Below, in pieces: positions 8,253-16,618 of a DNA stretch of 21,615 bases. The stretch covers positions 1,799,268-1,820,882 of the forward strand of contig BFEA01000328.1 in assembly GCA_003427395.1 (NCBI GenBank), read 5' to 3'. This DNA comes from Chara braunii (Eukaryota > Streptophyta > Charophyceae > Charales > Characeae). The notes beneath the pieces are model-generated. The model saw nothing but the letters and a program-made list of their open reading frames with translations. It ran no database searches and was not told the origin of the DNA. Both the position numbers and the translations under genes were made by a program. Numbering within the stretch: the first letter of the stretch is position 1; the number at the start of each line of letters is the position of its first letter.

Positions 8253-8450
8253 ATAGCTACCAGATCTCCTTCCCGTGCGTCTGATTACGAAACTCTGAGG
8301 GATCCGGAATATCGCGAATATTGGGAAGGCGAACAGCTTAGACGGCGAGGAAATTTAAGAAATCTGGAATTCCCTTGCCTGACAGAAAACGATCGATTAT
8401 GCGCAAGAGACTTTCACTGTGCCATAACAAGCGACCCCAGGTGTCCCAAC
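8253..8450 (+). pseudogene. Short open frame in 5' LTR (start codon lost)
   Basis: Homologue of the frame at 18862-19068. The start is ATA here versus ATG in the 3' LTR. The reading frame otherwise holds for about 60 codons (ATRSPSRASDYETLRDPEY...). One length difference between the copies is an in-frame 9-bp repeat of CGCGAATAT (about 8307-8321), which keeps the frame. Past about 8438 the two copies go out of register. Confidence 0.35.
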
Positions 8451-9164
8451 TACCCAGAAACTTATAACACGCAATATTCTATCATGATATCCCCCAACTT
8501 CGTCGTTATTACTACCAACTTCCCTCCCTTCCATATCCTTCTCCTGTATCACCAACTCACAATAGTACCGTGGAATTCCATAGCTCGCTACTGACCCAGC
8601 CCGCCGTGCGAGGGTTGTCGGTATCACCGGGCGCGCCGAGCTTCGAGAACCACCCGACAGGCTCGAACTGAAGCTGAACGGCGATTGCACAACCTCCGCG
8701 TATGGCCTGCCTCGGTGGAACCCGAGGCCTGTTACGGGCAGCACCGACAACTGGCCGAATCGCGCGACCAATCTCGAAGACGAAACCAACGGCGTAGTGA
8801 TTCCTTTTCCCTGTTGGCCTTAAACGTTAAACCTGTTAGCAGGGGCAATGTTGTTGGGATTTTGTTCGGGAAAGCAAGAGTGTTTAAATCTATGATCTAT
8901 CGGTACGGCGATAACCGGAGAAGTGTCCCCGAGCTGTAGCCAGAGATGCACTACGCATGCCATCTGCCTTATGCTGCACGACATCAGCAACCTACCCTCC
9001 GAGTATATCCCCTTTTGCATCTATACCACTGGAACTTGTCACAGGAGATCTCAGTTCCGCCCTAAGACTCCACCCCCACTTTCCTAAAATCCTTGGCACA
9101 CCCCTTTTTCGCACTTCCGGGGCCCCATCCCACTCCGATCAAGAAGTCGCGCTGGGCGTGAGGT

Positions 9165-9176
9165 TGGTATCGGAAC
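9165..9176 (+). promoter_or_regulatory. Primer-binding site, initiator Met tRNA type
   Basis: TGGTATCGGAAC follows the 5' LTR at once. It matches the common plant retrotransposon site TGGTATCAGAGC (complement of the initiator Met tRNA 3' end) at 10 of 12 positions. Both mismatches are transitions, in line with decay of this copy. Confidence 0.75.
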
Positions 9177-9320
9177 TGACACGTGGCGGGCTCCAGGCTG
9201 ACAGGTGGGTAATTAGTATAGAGCGACCTGGCTAACAGAGGACGCCCCCGAGCACGGAACGAGTTGCGACGCTATCCTATAGTCACAAGGAATAGGTCGG
9301 GTGCTCGGCAGGCGACCAAC
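9177..9320 (+). other. Untranslated leader before gag
   Basis: 144 bases between the primer site and the gag ATG. An open reading in the gag frame extends upstream of the ATG without a further ATG. No other element seen. Confidence 0.5.
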
Positions 9321-10844
9321 ATGAATGCTAATCAACAAAACCCCAATCAAGCTCAGTCGACGCCTGCGCCATGGGCACCTGTGGCCCCACCCGATCTCTA
9401 CCTTTTTGACCGAGCACATCATCTCGCCGGAGCATGGTTGGCCACGCTCCGAGCACAGCAGTATGACAATGACGAAGCACAGATTAACATCCCCGCCCGA
9501 TTGGGAGGCGATCAACATCATTGGTTTAGTACCTATGTTTGGATTGATCTCCCAACATTCGAGCGGGACTTTTTGAATCGATTCGATTATATCCATCCCG
9601 AACAGGCTCTCTTTATGATTAAAGATCGGGTTCAAAAGCCCCTCAAATCCATTACGGAATACCGCAATAGATTTTAGTGAATGTTTGTGAAAACTGAGCG
9701 AGGAGAGCAGGTAGGAAGAGACTTATTTATCGATGGACTCCGCAGCAGAATAATGAGGGCGAAGCTGCGTAAACAGTTTTCCCCCATCACTCATACGCTG
9801 CAACAGATTATGGCCGCCGTGGAAGAGATGGAACGAAAGTTCGCCGCGAGTTTCCTAGAAGGGGAAGATTACTCCAGGGAAGGGGACTCATCGGAGATGG
9901 CTAGGGCCAAGGCCGAATTGGCCGCGCTGCAAAACAAGTTCAAAAGTATGGAGTTTGTGTCCGGACCAGTTACCTATTTGGAGCAGATCGTACCCAAACG
10001 GACAGCCCCCAGTGTGATCACGGGAATGCCCGTCCCCGTGATGGCTACGCCCCCACCACCGGTGGAAAATCCCACATGATCGAACAAATCAGTTGCTTTA
10101 CTAGAGCTAACCAAAACACTGGTCAACCTGATTCAAGAAAGCAAAAAGGAGCAGCGCGAACACAATGCTCGAATAGAATCGATGATGAGATCGATGTGTC
10201 CCATAGCTGTACGAGCTGCCCCAATATAGCAGGGATTGGCCCCTGCTCCCGCAGTCGGAGGTGTTGCAGGTAATCTGAGCGTCTGCTACACGTGTCACCA
10301 ACCGGGACACATATCCCGGGATTGCCCCCACCGACTCGGACCCGCACAACCTCGAGTTGGGGCCGCCCCAGTAGCTGCGACACTAATCGCCAATAGGTCG
10401 GGAAGGGTAGGAGCGATGTTGGAAGAAATCGAAGGACGAGGGAGTACGTTGGCCACTACGGAAGAAGCTGCAGAGCTTATTCTGCTAGACCAGTACGTAA
10501 CATTAGGATATCCGGGGTTGGGAATGATCGGGACTATTAGACCCGCTCATGAACAACGAGAGGTGGCGGAATGGAGACCCTCTCCAGGGGAAATGGAATC
10601 CGGAGGACCCACCTTCGTCACTGGGGAAATGGATGTTCTGAACGTCGTCCGCGCTCTGGATCACCGCATTCCCCTCCCGATCAGACACCTGTTGTCCATT
10701 TCGGAACAGGCTAACGAGCGCATGTTGCAACACTGCAAGGCGAACAGAAAACGATTCGCTCTTGCAAGGACGACAAACACGAAAGGAAAAACCCATGCCC
10801 AAGAGGACAATCCGAACCCTGGCAGTACGACAGAACCTATATGA
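9321..10844 (+). pseudogene. gag: gag: capsid and CCHC nucleocapsid, with in-frame stops
   Basis: Encodes the structural polyprotein that forms the cytoplasmic particle and packages element RNA. The ATG at 9321 opens MNANQQNPNQ. The capsid resembles the retrotransposon gag family: WFSTYVWIDLPTFERDFLNRF, then QKPLKSITEYRNRF and DLFIDGLRSRIMRAKL. A charged helical segment follows (about 9800-9970). One zinc knuckle, C-x2-C-x4-H-x4-C (CYTCHQPGHISRDC), lies at 10284-10325. The frame never shifts, but stops interrupt it: TAG 9675 and TGA 9678 (adjacent), TGA 10077, TAG 10227, TGA 10842. It continues in the same frame into protease, so gag-pol was probably one fused frame. All five stops are one C-to-T step from sense codons (CGA, CAG). 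Confidence 0.85.
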
Positions 10845-11492
10845 TTGGGACTAATACAGAAAGATGATCACTTCCTACGGATCAAAGCAATCCCGTGGAA
10901 ATCCGCCGAATGTGACATCGAAGTCTGGGGAATTCCGTACAATGCCATCATCAATTCAGGAGTCGTCGTCTTGGCTATCTCGCTAAGGATAGTAGAAAGA
11001 GTGGGAATAAGAAAAGACCTGATCATGCTTGCGGAGAAATATCATCTCGTCTTTGCAGACGAAGAAAAGATTAAAATAGTAGGGCAAATGACAAATGTTG
11101 CCTTTCGGTTAGGAAAGGTACATGCTCTGGGAAATGTCGTATTATTAGATGTAAGCACCTACGACGTTCTTTTAGGATTGCCTGCCCTCACCGCATTTCG
11201 AGCCAATTTGGACTTTGAAAAACGATCGATTGTCCTCCGAAACACAGGAGGAAAACCGTACGTCATACCCATGCGACTGACTCTCCAAACCATGGCGGAC
11301 GCAGCCCTGTGATCTCCTTCAATAGGAGCCCTCCGAATGATCACATGGGAAGATCCTGCAGAGTGTAACAAGTCTCGGCTAGCGGAACGGGAAAAGAAAC
11401 AGGAACTCTCGAATGATACTGATGACAGTGACGAGGATGATCTAGTGGTTCGAAAATTGGCTCAACAACGCATTTATTACCTAGCTCTATGA
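10845..11492 (+). pseudogene. pro: Retropepsin-like protease, catalytic Asp replaced
   Basis: Aspartic protease that would cleave the gag-pol polyprotein. The fold is recognisable from IPYNAIINSGVVVLAIS (flap and active site) through YDVLLGLPALTAFRANLDF, which matches the conserved YDVILG-type motif near the C-terminus. The catalytic triad should be D-S/T-G but reads N-S-G at 10953-10961; AAT is one G-to-A step from GAT. The protein would therefore be inactive. Stops TGA 11310 and TGA 11490 interrupt the C-terminal part, while the frame stays the same as gag. An acidic linker (TDDSDEDD) lies near 11420-11446. Confidence 0.75.
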
Positions 11493-12040
11493 ACGATGGC
11501 GAGATCATTCAGCATAACGGAACGGAACGTAAAGAGGACACGTGCAATGATCTTGGGTGAGCCTCTCGTGCAAATCTCTAGGATGACCGATTCTTTGGAA
11601 CCCCCTCAAACCATATACGAGAGCATCACTCCGCTACTTGCAAGATACAACGATAAGAGGAAATTTTGTAACATCACGGACTTGCCCCGTTCCTTGCTAC
11701 CCCCAGGGAAAGAGGTAAGATTGCTCCGCTTAAGGGCTGATGCCAATTCTTTGGAACCCCCTGGGCGACCCGAAGTTCAAACCAACAGCCTCAGAATCAA
11801 GATCGCAGAGAAACCCGTATCATGGCAGGATATCCGCGACGGTCTGACCCCAGAAGAACATGTGGCAATCCGCGAGGAAGATGCGCAGATGATGGTCACG
11901 GTGTTCTCCTGGCGATCAGATAATTCGTTTATCTTTGCACCCCCTTCCGGAAGCGCTGCACGAACTGATACCAAATCCATCACTGTCCAACTATTGGGAC
12001 AACTGTATGAACTGCATGTACCACAGTACGTACCCGACGA
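11493..12040 (+). pseudogene. Protease-RT linker of pol
   Basis: Open frame in phase with gag and protease. No named domain. The motif SLEPP occurs twice, and at DNA level ATTCTTTGGAACCCCCT is repeated (about 11588 and 11746). The segment separates protease from the RT N-terminal arm. Confidence 0.5.
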
Positions 12041-12990
12041 AACCCATCGCCCGATCGCGAGCATCCTAAAAGAATATCAGGGAGCGATTAGTGTAACTGA
12101 CACCGATATCGGATTGTCATTAGTGATTCAACACGAGATCCTGACTAGAAACCACCCCCCCAATCCACTGCAAACCATATCAATACTCCCTTGCGCAATG
12201 AAAGACAGCTCTACAGAGGGTTAGGGAATTCGAAGCTAATGGTTGGATTGAACCGGCCACTGGGCCATGGTCGTTCCCAGTCGTATTAGTACCTAAAACG
12301 AATGGGTCAGTCCGCATCTGCATCAATTATCGTAAGCTGGATGATATCACGATCAAAGATGTATATCCTCTCCCTCGGATTGACGATTTGCTGAATGCGA
12401 TTGGATGTGCTAATTACTTCAGTAAGTTCGATATTCGTCATGGATTTCACCATATCCTAGTTAAGGAGGAAGACCGGCCAAAGAACGCTTTCGATTTGTT
12501 CGAAGGCACGTGGCAATGGGTTCGGTGTCCGATTGGAATCTGCAATGCGCCAACTACATTTCAAAGAGCGATGAACGTGACGTTCCAAAACTTTGTCAAC
12601 AAGACTCGGTTAACGCAGGGGATGATTCATTTCTGCGTAATCGTGTATATGGACGACATCCTGGTCTACTTGGAATCGTACCACGGACATGCACCGCACA
12701 TCGAATGGACGTTGGGAGCGCTGAGAGACACCAGATTCAAAATTGCGCTGAAGAAAAGCGAGTTCTTCCTTTCGGAAATCTCGTTATTGGGCTACGTAGT
12801 GACACGGGGAGGCTTGAGGCCCGACTCGAGAAAAGTCATAGTTGTCAGAGACGCTCCAATTGCCACGTCGCTGATGCAGGTTCGAGCCTTCCTGGGACTG
12901 ACGTCGTATTACCGTCGATTTATCAAGGGATTCGCTGCTATTACACGACCTCTAACAAACTTGCTACGAAAGGACCAGCCCCTCAGCTAG
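12041..12990 (+). pseudogene. pol: Reverse transcriptase domain, YMDD intact
   Basis: Copies element RNA into DNA. The N-terminal arm (ILKEYQGAI..., QHEILTRNHPP) is in the gag frame. A +1 slip at the C run near 12155 moves to the next frame, where KPYQYSLAQ, EANGWIEPATGPWSFPVV, NGSVRICINYRKL, PLPRIDDLLNAI, YFSKFDIRHGFH, CNAPTTFQRAMN, VYMDDILVYL and FLGLTSYYRRFI follow in the normal order. The catalytic Asp residues are present: FDIRHG, and YMDD at 12646-12657. Two stops lie in this frame, TGA 12199 and TAG 12988. The latter stands where related proteins have Trp (TGG to TAG). Overall this is the best-preserved enzyme of the copy. Confidence 0.9.
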
Positions 12991-13290
12991 GACGCGGAGT
13001 GCGAACGGGCCTTACCACTCTCAAGGAAGCCCTGGCCACGACACCTATTTTGATCTGACCGGACCCAGCGAAGCAATTCATTCTCATCACGGATTGGCAA
13101 CCCGAGGCCATCTGCGCCATTCTAGCGCAGAGGGGAACGACGGTCGCGAACACGTCATCACTACAACAGTACGATTTCGATATCATCCATCGAAAGACGG
13201 AGAGGCACGGGAATGCGGACGGGTTGACGCGACTACATCGACCAACGAAGGTCGCCAAAGGCGAAGAGATCATCCCGTGGAAAAACCAGA
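12991..13290 (+). pseudogene. RNase H domain with large internal deletion
   Basis: Removes the RNA strand of the hybrid during reverse transcription. A slip near 13005-13012 returns to the gag frame. There LTTLKEALATTPILI, stop TGA 13056, and FILITDWQPEAICAILAQ give the N-terminal strand with its catalytic Asp. About 25 codons later comes QQYDFDIIHRKTERHGNADGLTRL, the sequence that closes such domains. The middle, normally some 70-80 residues including the other acidic catalytic residues, is missing. A shifted reading GNDGREHVI at 13133-13159 suggests the break is near 13160. The domain cannot function. Confidence 0.75.
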
Positions 13291-13379
13291 ACCGGCAAGC
13301 GGACCCCGATACAGACAGGTGGCAGTTCTTCCACGAAACAAGGAGCACGCACGTGGCAATGGGTGATGGAGGCAACTCT

Positions 13380-13740
13380 GGAGCCTCTCCCTCTCCTCTT
13401 TCCTCCTCCTCTCTTCTCTCCTTACGTGATAAATTTTGTTATTTTTGCGAAACCATTCCGCGGGTCTACTCGGCCCCTATGCATCCTAGTGGGGAAAGGT
13501 ACGTCGATTGGGTAGATTGTCGACAGTGCGTGTCGAGAGCCCATGGCTCCTACATCCAGTATCGAAGCGGCAATAAGCCTTGGCTGTGCCCCTTATGTCG
13601 GATTGACAAAATCCCGACCGAGGCTCGGTTCCTCGATGCCATGTTGGAAGGTATGGAAAATACCCAAAGGTTTAGGAGGGCAGAAGTATGGACCGACGTC
13701 GCTTTGATAACTACTGTAGTAGGGAACCCCCTCCGAGACT
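13380..13740 (+). pseudogene. PHD-finger-like domain within pol
   Basis: Between RNase H and the integrase zinc domain, in the same open frame, lies a Cys-rich module: C-x2-C (codons at 13437, 13446), x23, C-x2-C (13518, 13527), x4, H (13542), x14, C-x2-C (13587, 13596). It contains WVDCRQC and WLCPLC, the Trp-flanked signatures typical of PHD fingers (C4HC3), which read histone H3 tails. The one ligand missing, expected three residues after His, is Tyr (TAC), a single G-to-A step from TGC Cys. A RING or unrelated treble-clef finger is possible, but the order C4-H-C2 plus WxCPxC favours PHD. A chromatin-reading domain here would be suited to directing integration. The following 45 codons lead into integrase. 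Confidence 0.6.
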
Positions 13741-14869
13741 TCACCAAGGAGGATCGGAGGAGGGCTAATGAGAGGGCTCGGGACTATCACTGGAATGAAG
13801 ACGGTTGGAAAAACGGAAGACGGACGGTAGTGGGATATGCCTGACTGTACCACACCCGTTCATGAGGTATGACTGGGTTAAATCGGCGCACGAGGAAATT
13901 GCGACCCATTTCGCCGTCCGAATCACCGAGACAGCGATTGATAAGAACGAATGGTACTGGTCCAATATTCGTGACGATGTTAAGTTCACCGTCCGAAATT
14001 GTCACGTTTGCGCTGCTGATAAGGTGTTGATCCAGCCGCCAAGATCGATAGTCCCGACTGTAGTCGAACGACCTTTTCAAAGAGTTAGCATGGACACTAC
14101 CGATATCGTGGTGCCTCCTGGACCGAATAGCTGCGAATATTTAATTTTATTGGTATTCGTGGATCACTTTTCGAAATGGATCGAGGCGTACCCATGCAGG
14201 ACGCGACAGGCAGCAGAAATTGCGCGATATGTCAACCGTTTCCTCGGGATGCACCAGGACACGGAAGAAATTTTAACCGACAATGGGGCGAAATTTAGAG
14301 GGGAAGTTTTAATGAATCTGGTCATACCTGGTGTCGCCATTCGTAATACTGCACCCCACATGTCACAGTCTAATGGGCTGGTAGAAAACGCGAACCTGGT
14401 AATTAAGACAGCTCTGCGACGAAATATCGCGGCTCGGGACACGAGGCCGTGGCCTGATATTGTGGATCACATCTTGGCGGTTCATCGAGGAACACCCCAC
14501 AAGTCTACAGGCTCAACCACTTTTCAATTGCGTACCAATAGCTTGGCATGCGTCTCGATACCGAGTCTCCACGATGAATCGACCCTGGGCCGACGGCCTA
14601 CGAGGGCCACGGCTCGGAACAAGGCCAAACGACACTTGGAATTGATGGAACGGTCCCTTCCCCGACTGGCCCGAAAGTGCCAGCGGATGACTGAATTGGC
14701 CCACGGACGACAGGTCCGAAGCTACGAGGCCCGAAATGGGAACGCGAGTCCGCGGCCCCAATATAAATTGGGGGATATGGTGCAGGTGAGGAAATGTGCT
14801 CGCCAAGGGAAGTTGGGGCCACGATTCTTCAGGCGATTTCGCGTGGCTGAGCTCGGCCCGAACGGGTGA
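13741..14869 (+). pseudogene. Integrase: H2C2 zinc domain and D-D-E core
   Basis: Inserts the DNA copy into the host chromosome. The leading ARDYHWNEDGW is in the RNase H frame. A slip near 13845 joins LTVPHPFMRYDWVKS. The zinc domain has His at 13889 and 13907 and Cys at 14000 and 14009 (CHVC). The core has all three catalytic acids: SMDTTD (14093), LTDNGAKF (14279) and NGLVENANLVIK (Glu at 14384, 35 residues after the second Asp). The C-terminus has YKLGDMVQVRK and KLGPRFFRRFRVAELGP, a GPY/F-like module. No chromodomain is visible. The frame stops at 14867-14869, where a one-base slip continues in the next entry. Confidence 0.9.
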
Positions 14870-15072
14870 ACAAGGTGCGGTTAGCACCCAAGGTCTCAGG
14901 CAGCCGATCGGCTCGTCCGATCGTTCGCCATGTGTCCTATCTGAGTCCTTTCCCTACCTCCCCATCTCCACCTTCGTCTGCTTCCTCCTTCGACGCCGAA
15001 GAGGAGGACGACTGTCTAGCCTCCCCCTCTCCTTCCTTGTCCGCAACTCCGTCCCCACCTCCATCGCCATGA
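14866..15072 (+). pseudogene. C-terminal tail of pol
   Basis: Continues integrase in a shifted frame (VNKVRLAPKVSGS..., then RPIVRHVSYLSPFP). This resembles the segment that follows the GPY/F module in Ty3-type integrases (V.HVSLLKP-like ending). A Ser/Pro-rich, partly acidic tail of about 40 residues follows. It ends at TGA 15070-15072, inside ATGA: the next open frame starts at the overlapping ATG 15069. Confidence 0.6.
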
Positions 15073-15545
15073 GCTTTTCGGTGGAGCAGCCAGTAGGTGC
15101 GCAATTGATGACCCCGAGGGGGCGAGTTACGATAATCCGGCAGGTGCAGCGGCCACGACTTAGCCCCGACCTTCTTCATTTTGCGGCCTTCTTCAGTACA
15201 GTAGCAATCCACGCGGCGGCCGAGTTCCGATTTGCGCAGGCGGGAACGACATGTGTACTAGCTGAGATCTCGACCTTTCAGCGCTCTCTACCCGGGTTCA
15301 GCCACGTCTCTGTCATCATCGTCTTCACCGGAGACATCACCGCAATACCTTCGGCGATCCACGCGGACATCTTCCCGACCTTGAGGGCTTGGGGAGAAGA
15401 AATTGCGCCTGGGTGGACAGCGCTCCTGGCCCGACGGGGAGACAGGATCCTGACGTCTCATGACATCGATCTGCAGCTCCGCTCTTCCAGCAGTTCGCCG
15501 CCGATCCTGCTTCTGGAGCTTCGTCCTTTTGCGCTGCCCCAATGA
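15069..15545 (+). CDS. Accessory ORF A, 158 aa, unknown
   Basis: Starts at ATG 15069, whose last two bases form the pol tail stop (ATGA), and ends at TGA 15543-15545, itself overlapped by the next ATG. It is uninterrupted, unlike gag-pol. The protein begins MSFSVEQPVG. It has a helical hydrophobic stretch (LLHFAAFFSTVAIHAAAEF), then SHVSVIIVFTGDITAIP and a Trp-containing part (LRAWGEEIAPGWTALLA). No signal peptide or transmembrane segment of normal length, so it is not an obvious envelope protein. I do not recognise the family. The order of hydrophobic blocks resembles ORF B and ORF C. Confidence 0.6.
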   Translation: MSFSVEQPVGAQLMTPRGRVTIIRQVQRPRLSPDLLHFAAFFSTVAIHAAAEFRFAQAGTTCVLAEISTFQRSLPGFSHVSVIIVFTGDITAIPSAIHADIFPTLRAWGEEIAPGWTALLARRGDRILTSHDIDLQLRSSSSSPPILLLELRPFALPQ

Positions 15546-16614
15546 GTCGTCGTCATCTTTCTCTCTTCGGTCTTCCTTCCGATCTCCCCACCTTTTGGCA
15601 GTCCGCTCACGCCCCCACCCTCTCTTTCTGCATCAAGTTGCTTACCGTGCCGATCCTGAACGAAGATAAGTGAAGTGATTGGTGGGACGCCTACCTGGAG
15701 CTTAGCTTCTGCCTCATAAGGGCGATTTTTCATTGGTCCGAGCCAACACCTGGGGGGGAGGGGACTGAAGTCCCGAACGATGAGGTGGAGCTGCTAATCG
15801 TACAGGCCTGGCGCACGAAAACGGAGGGAGAACTGTTGGGCATAGTATTTTGGTGGAGGAGGGAAATCTCGCCCTCATCAGGAGCGAGTTATTGGTCTTC
15901 TTGGCACAGCTAGTGGACGATCTGCCCCTTGACATCCTATCAAGGTTCGACAGCAAGCCCGACCCTGACGTACTTCCTCGCATGCTTGCGCCTCATCTGC
16001 TGTGGTCCACGTGCACGAAGTTGGACGCGGACAACTGTCTTTTCCCGTCCCAGGATCTCTACCTGGAAATCAACGTCACCGATCTTGTGTTGTGGGACCC
16101 CGTCATCCAACGGAAAAACGTGTGAAACGCCACCAACGAAGACGACGACGAAGAAGAAGAAGAAGAAAAAGAAGAAAAAGAATCGCGCACGGATCCGGAT
16201 GATTCCGACTACCTCGGCGAAGAAGAGACCGAGGAAGAATTAGAGGAAGAGGAAGAGGAGGAAGACGAAGAAGAGGAGGAGAGCGAGCCCGGAGAAGCAG
16301 GCGATCGGCCCAAGCAAAGTGAAGAAGAAAGAGAGGTCGAAGCGCAAAGGCAACGAGAAAAGGCGGAAGGCAAGCAACCGATCAAGGAAGGGCCCCCGTC
16401 GGAGCTGTTGTTGGGAGACCCGTTGCTCAATCCGGAGCCGCCGAGCGAGGAGCCCGAAGACGATGGAGCTGCCACCGAGGGATCGGGAAGCCGCCGCCGC
16501 AGGAGGAGTGAATCGCCGACTCCATCCCTTTCCCCACCCCGCCCTACCCTTCGCCTATGTAGAAATGCGGGTGATCGGGCTTCATTCCCCGTCATTATCC
16601 CGCCGTCCCCATGA
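15542..16614 (+). pseudogene. Accessory ORF B, acidic, frameshifted and stopped
   Basis: Starts at ATG 15542, overlapping the stop of ORF A by ATGA. The N-terminal part (MSRRHLSLFGLPSDLPTFWQ..., SDWWDAYLELSFCLIRAIFHW, EVELLIVQAW) is broken by TGA 15671. A slip near 15846-15850 moves to the frame VEEGNLALIRSELLVFL... through EINVTDLVLWDPVIQRKNV. After TGA 16123 the same frame goes on with a long run of Asp and Glu (about 16130-16290), a charged helix, and an RRRRR-SES basic patch (about 16489-16515). It ends at TGA 16612-16614. About 355 codons in all. Acidic-then-basic tails suggest chromatin or RNA contact, but no family is recognised. Confidence 0.55.
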
Positions 16615-16618
16615 TTAC

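Larger units (their letters stand above)
6651..9164 (+). repeat. 5' LTR
   Basis: Aligns over its length with 17267-19749. U3 holds a small hairpin GAGCCC-CCGC-GGGCTC (6971-6986; stem kept in the other LTR). A TATA box lies at 7395-7400, so transcription should start near 7425. A GA-rich tract (about 7682-7720) is longer than in the 3' copy. In the first 235 bp I count about 20 transitions, 4 transversions and one indel between the LTRs. The copy ends at GTGAGGT directly against the primer site. The last 12 bases present in the 3' LTR (TAGGGCGTCACA) are missing, apparently deleted. Confidence 0.92.

Noticed and set aside
9165-9176. tRNA gene at the primer site
   Set aside because: Only 12 bases match the tRNA complement; no cloverleaf is present.
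9675-13058. Stop-codon reassignment or selenocysteine/readthrough explaining the many in-frame TGA
   Set aside because: TAG also occurs, the positions are not conserved functional residues, and enzyme-inactivating changes and frameshifts accompany them; decay is sufficient.
14866-15072. Independent small gene overlapping the integrase end
   Set aside because: Its first residues continue the integrase C-terminal pattern and it opens with GTG, so it is the pol tail after a one-base slip.
16319-16618. Lys/Arg-rich plus-strand frame upstream of ORF C
   Set aside because: It is the out-of-frame reading of the Glu/Asp-rich part of ORF B, whose frame is supported by continuity with the conserved-looking upstream segment.
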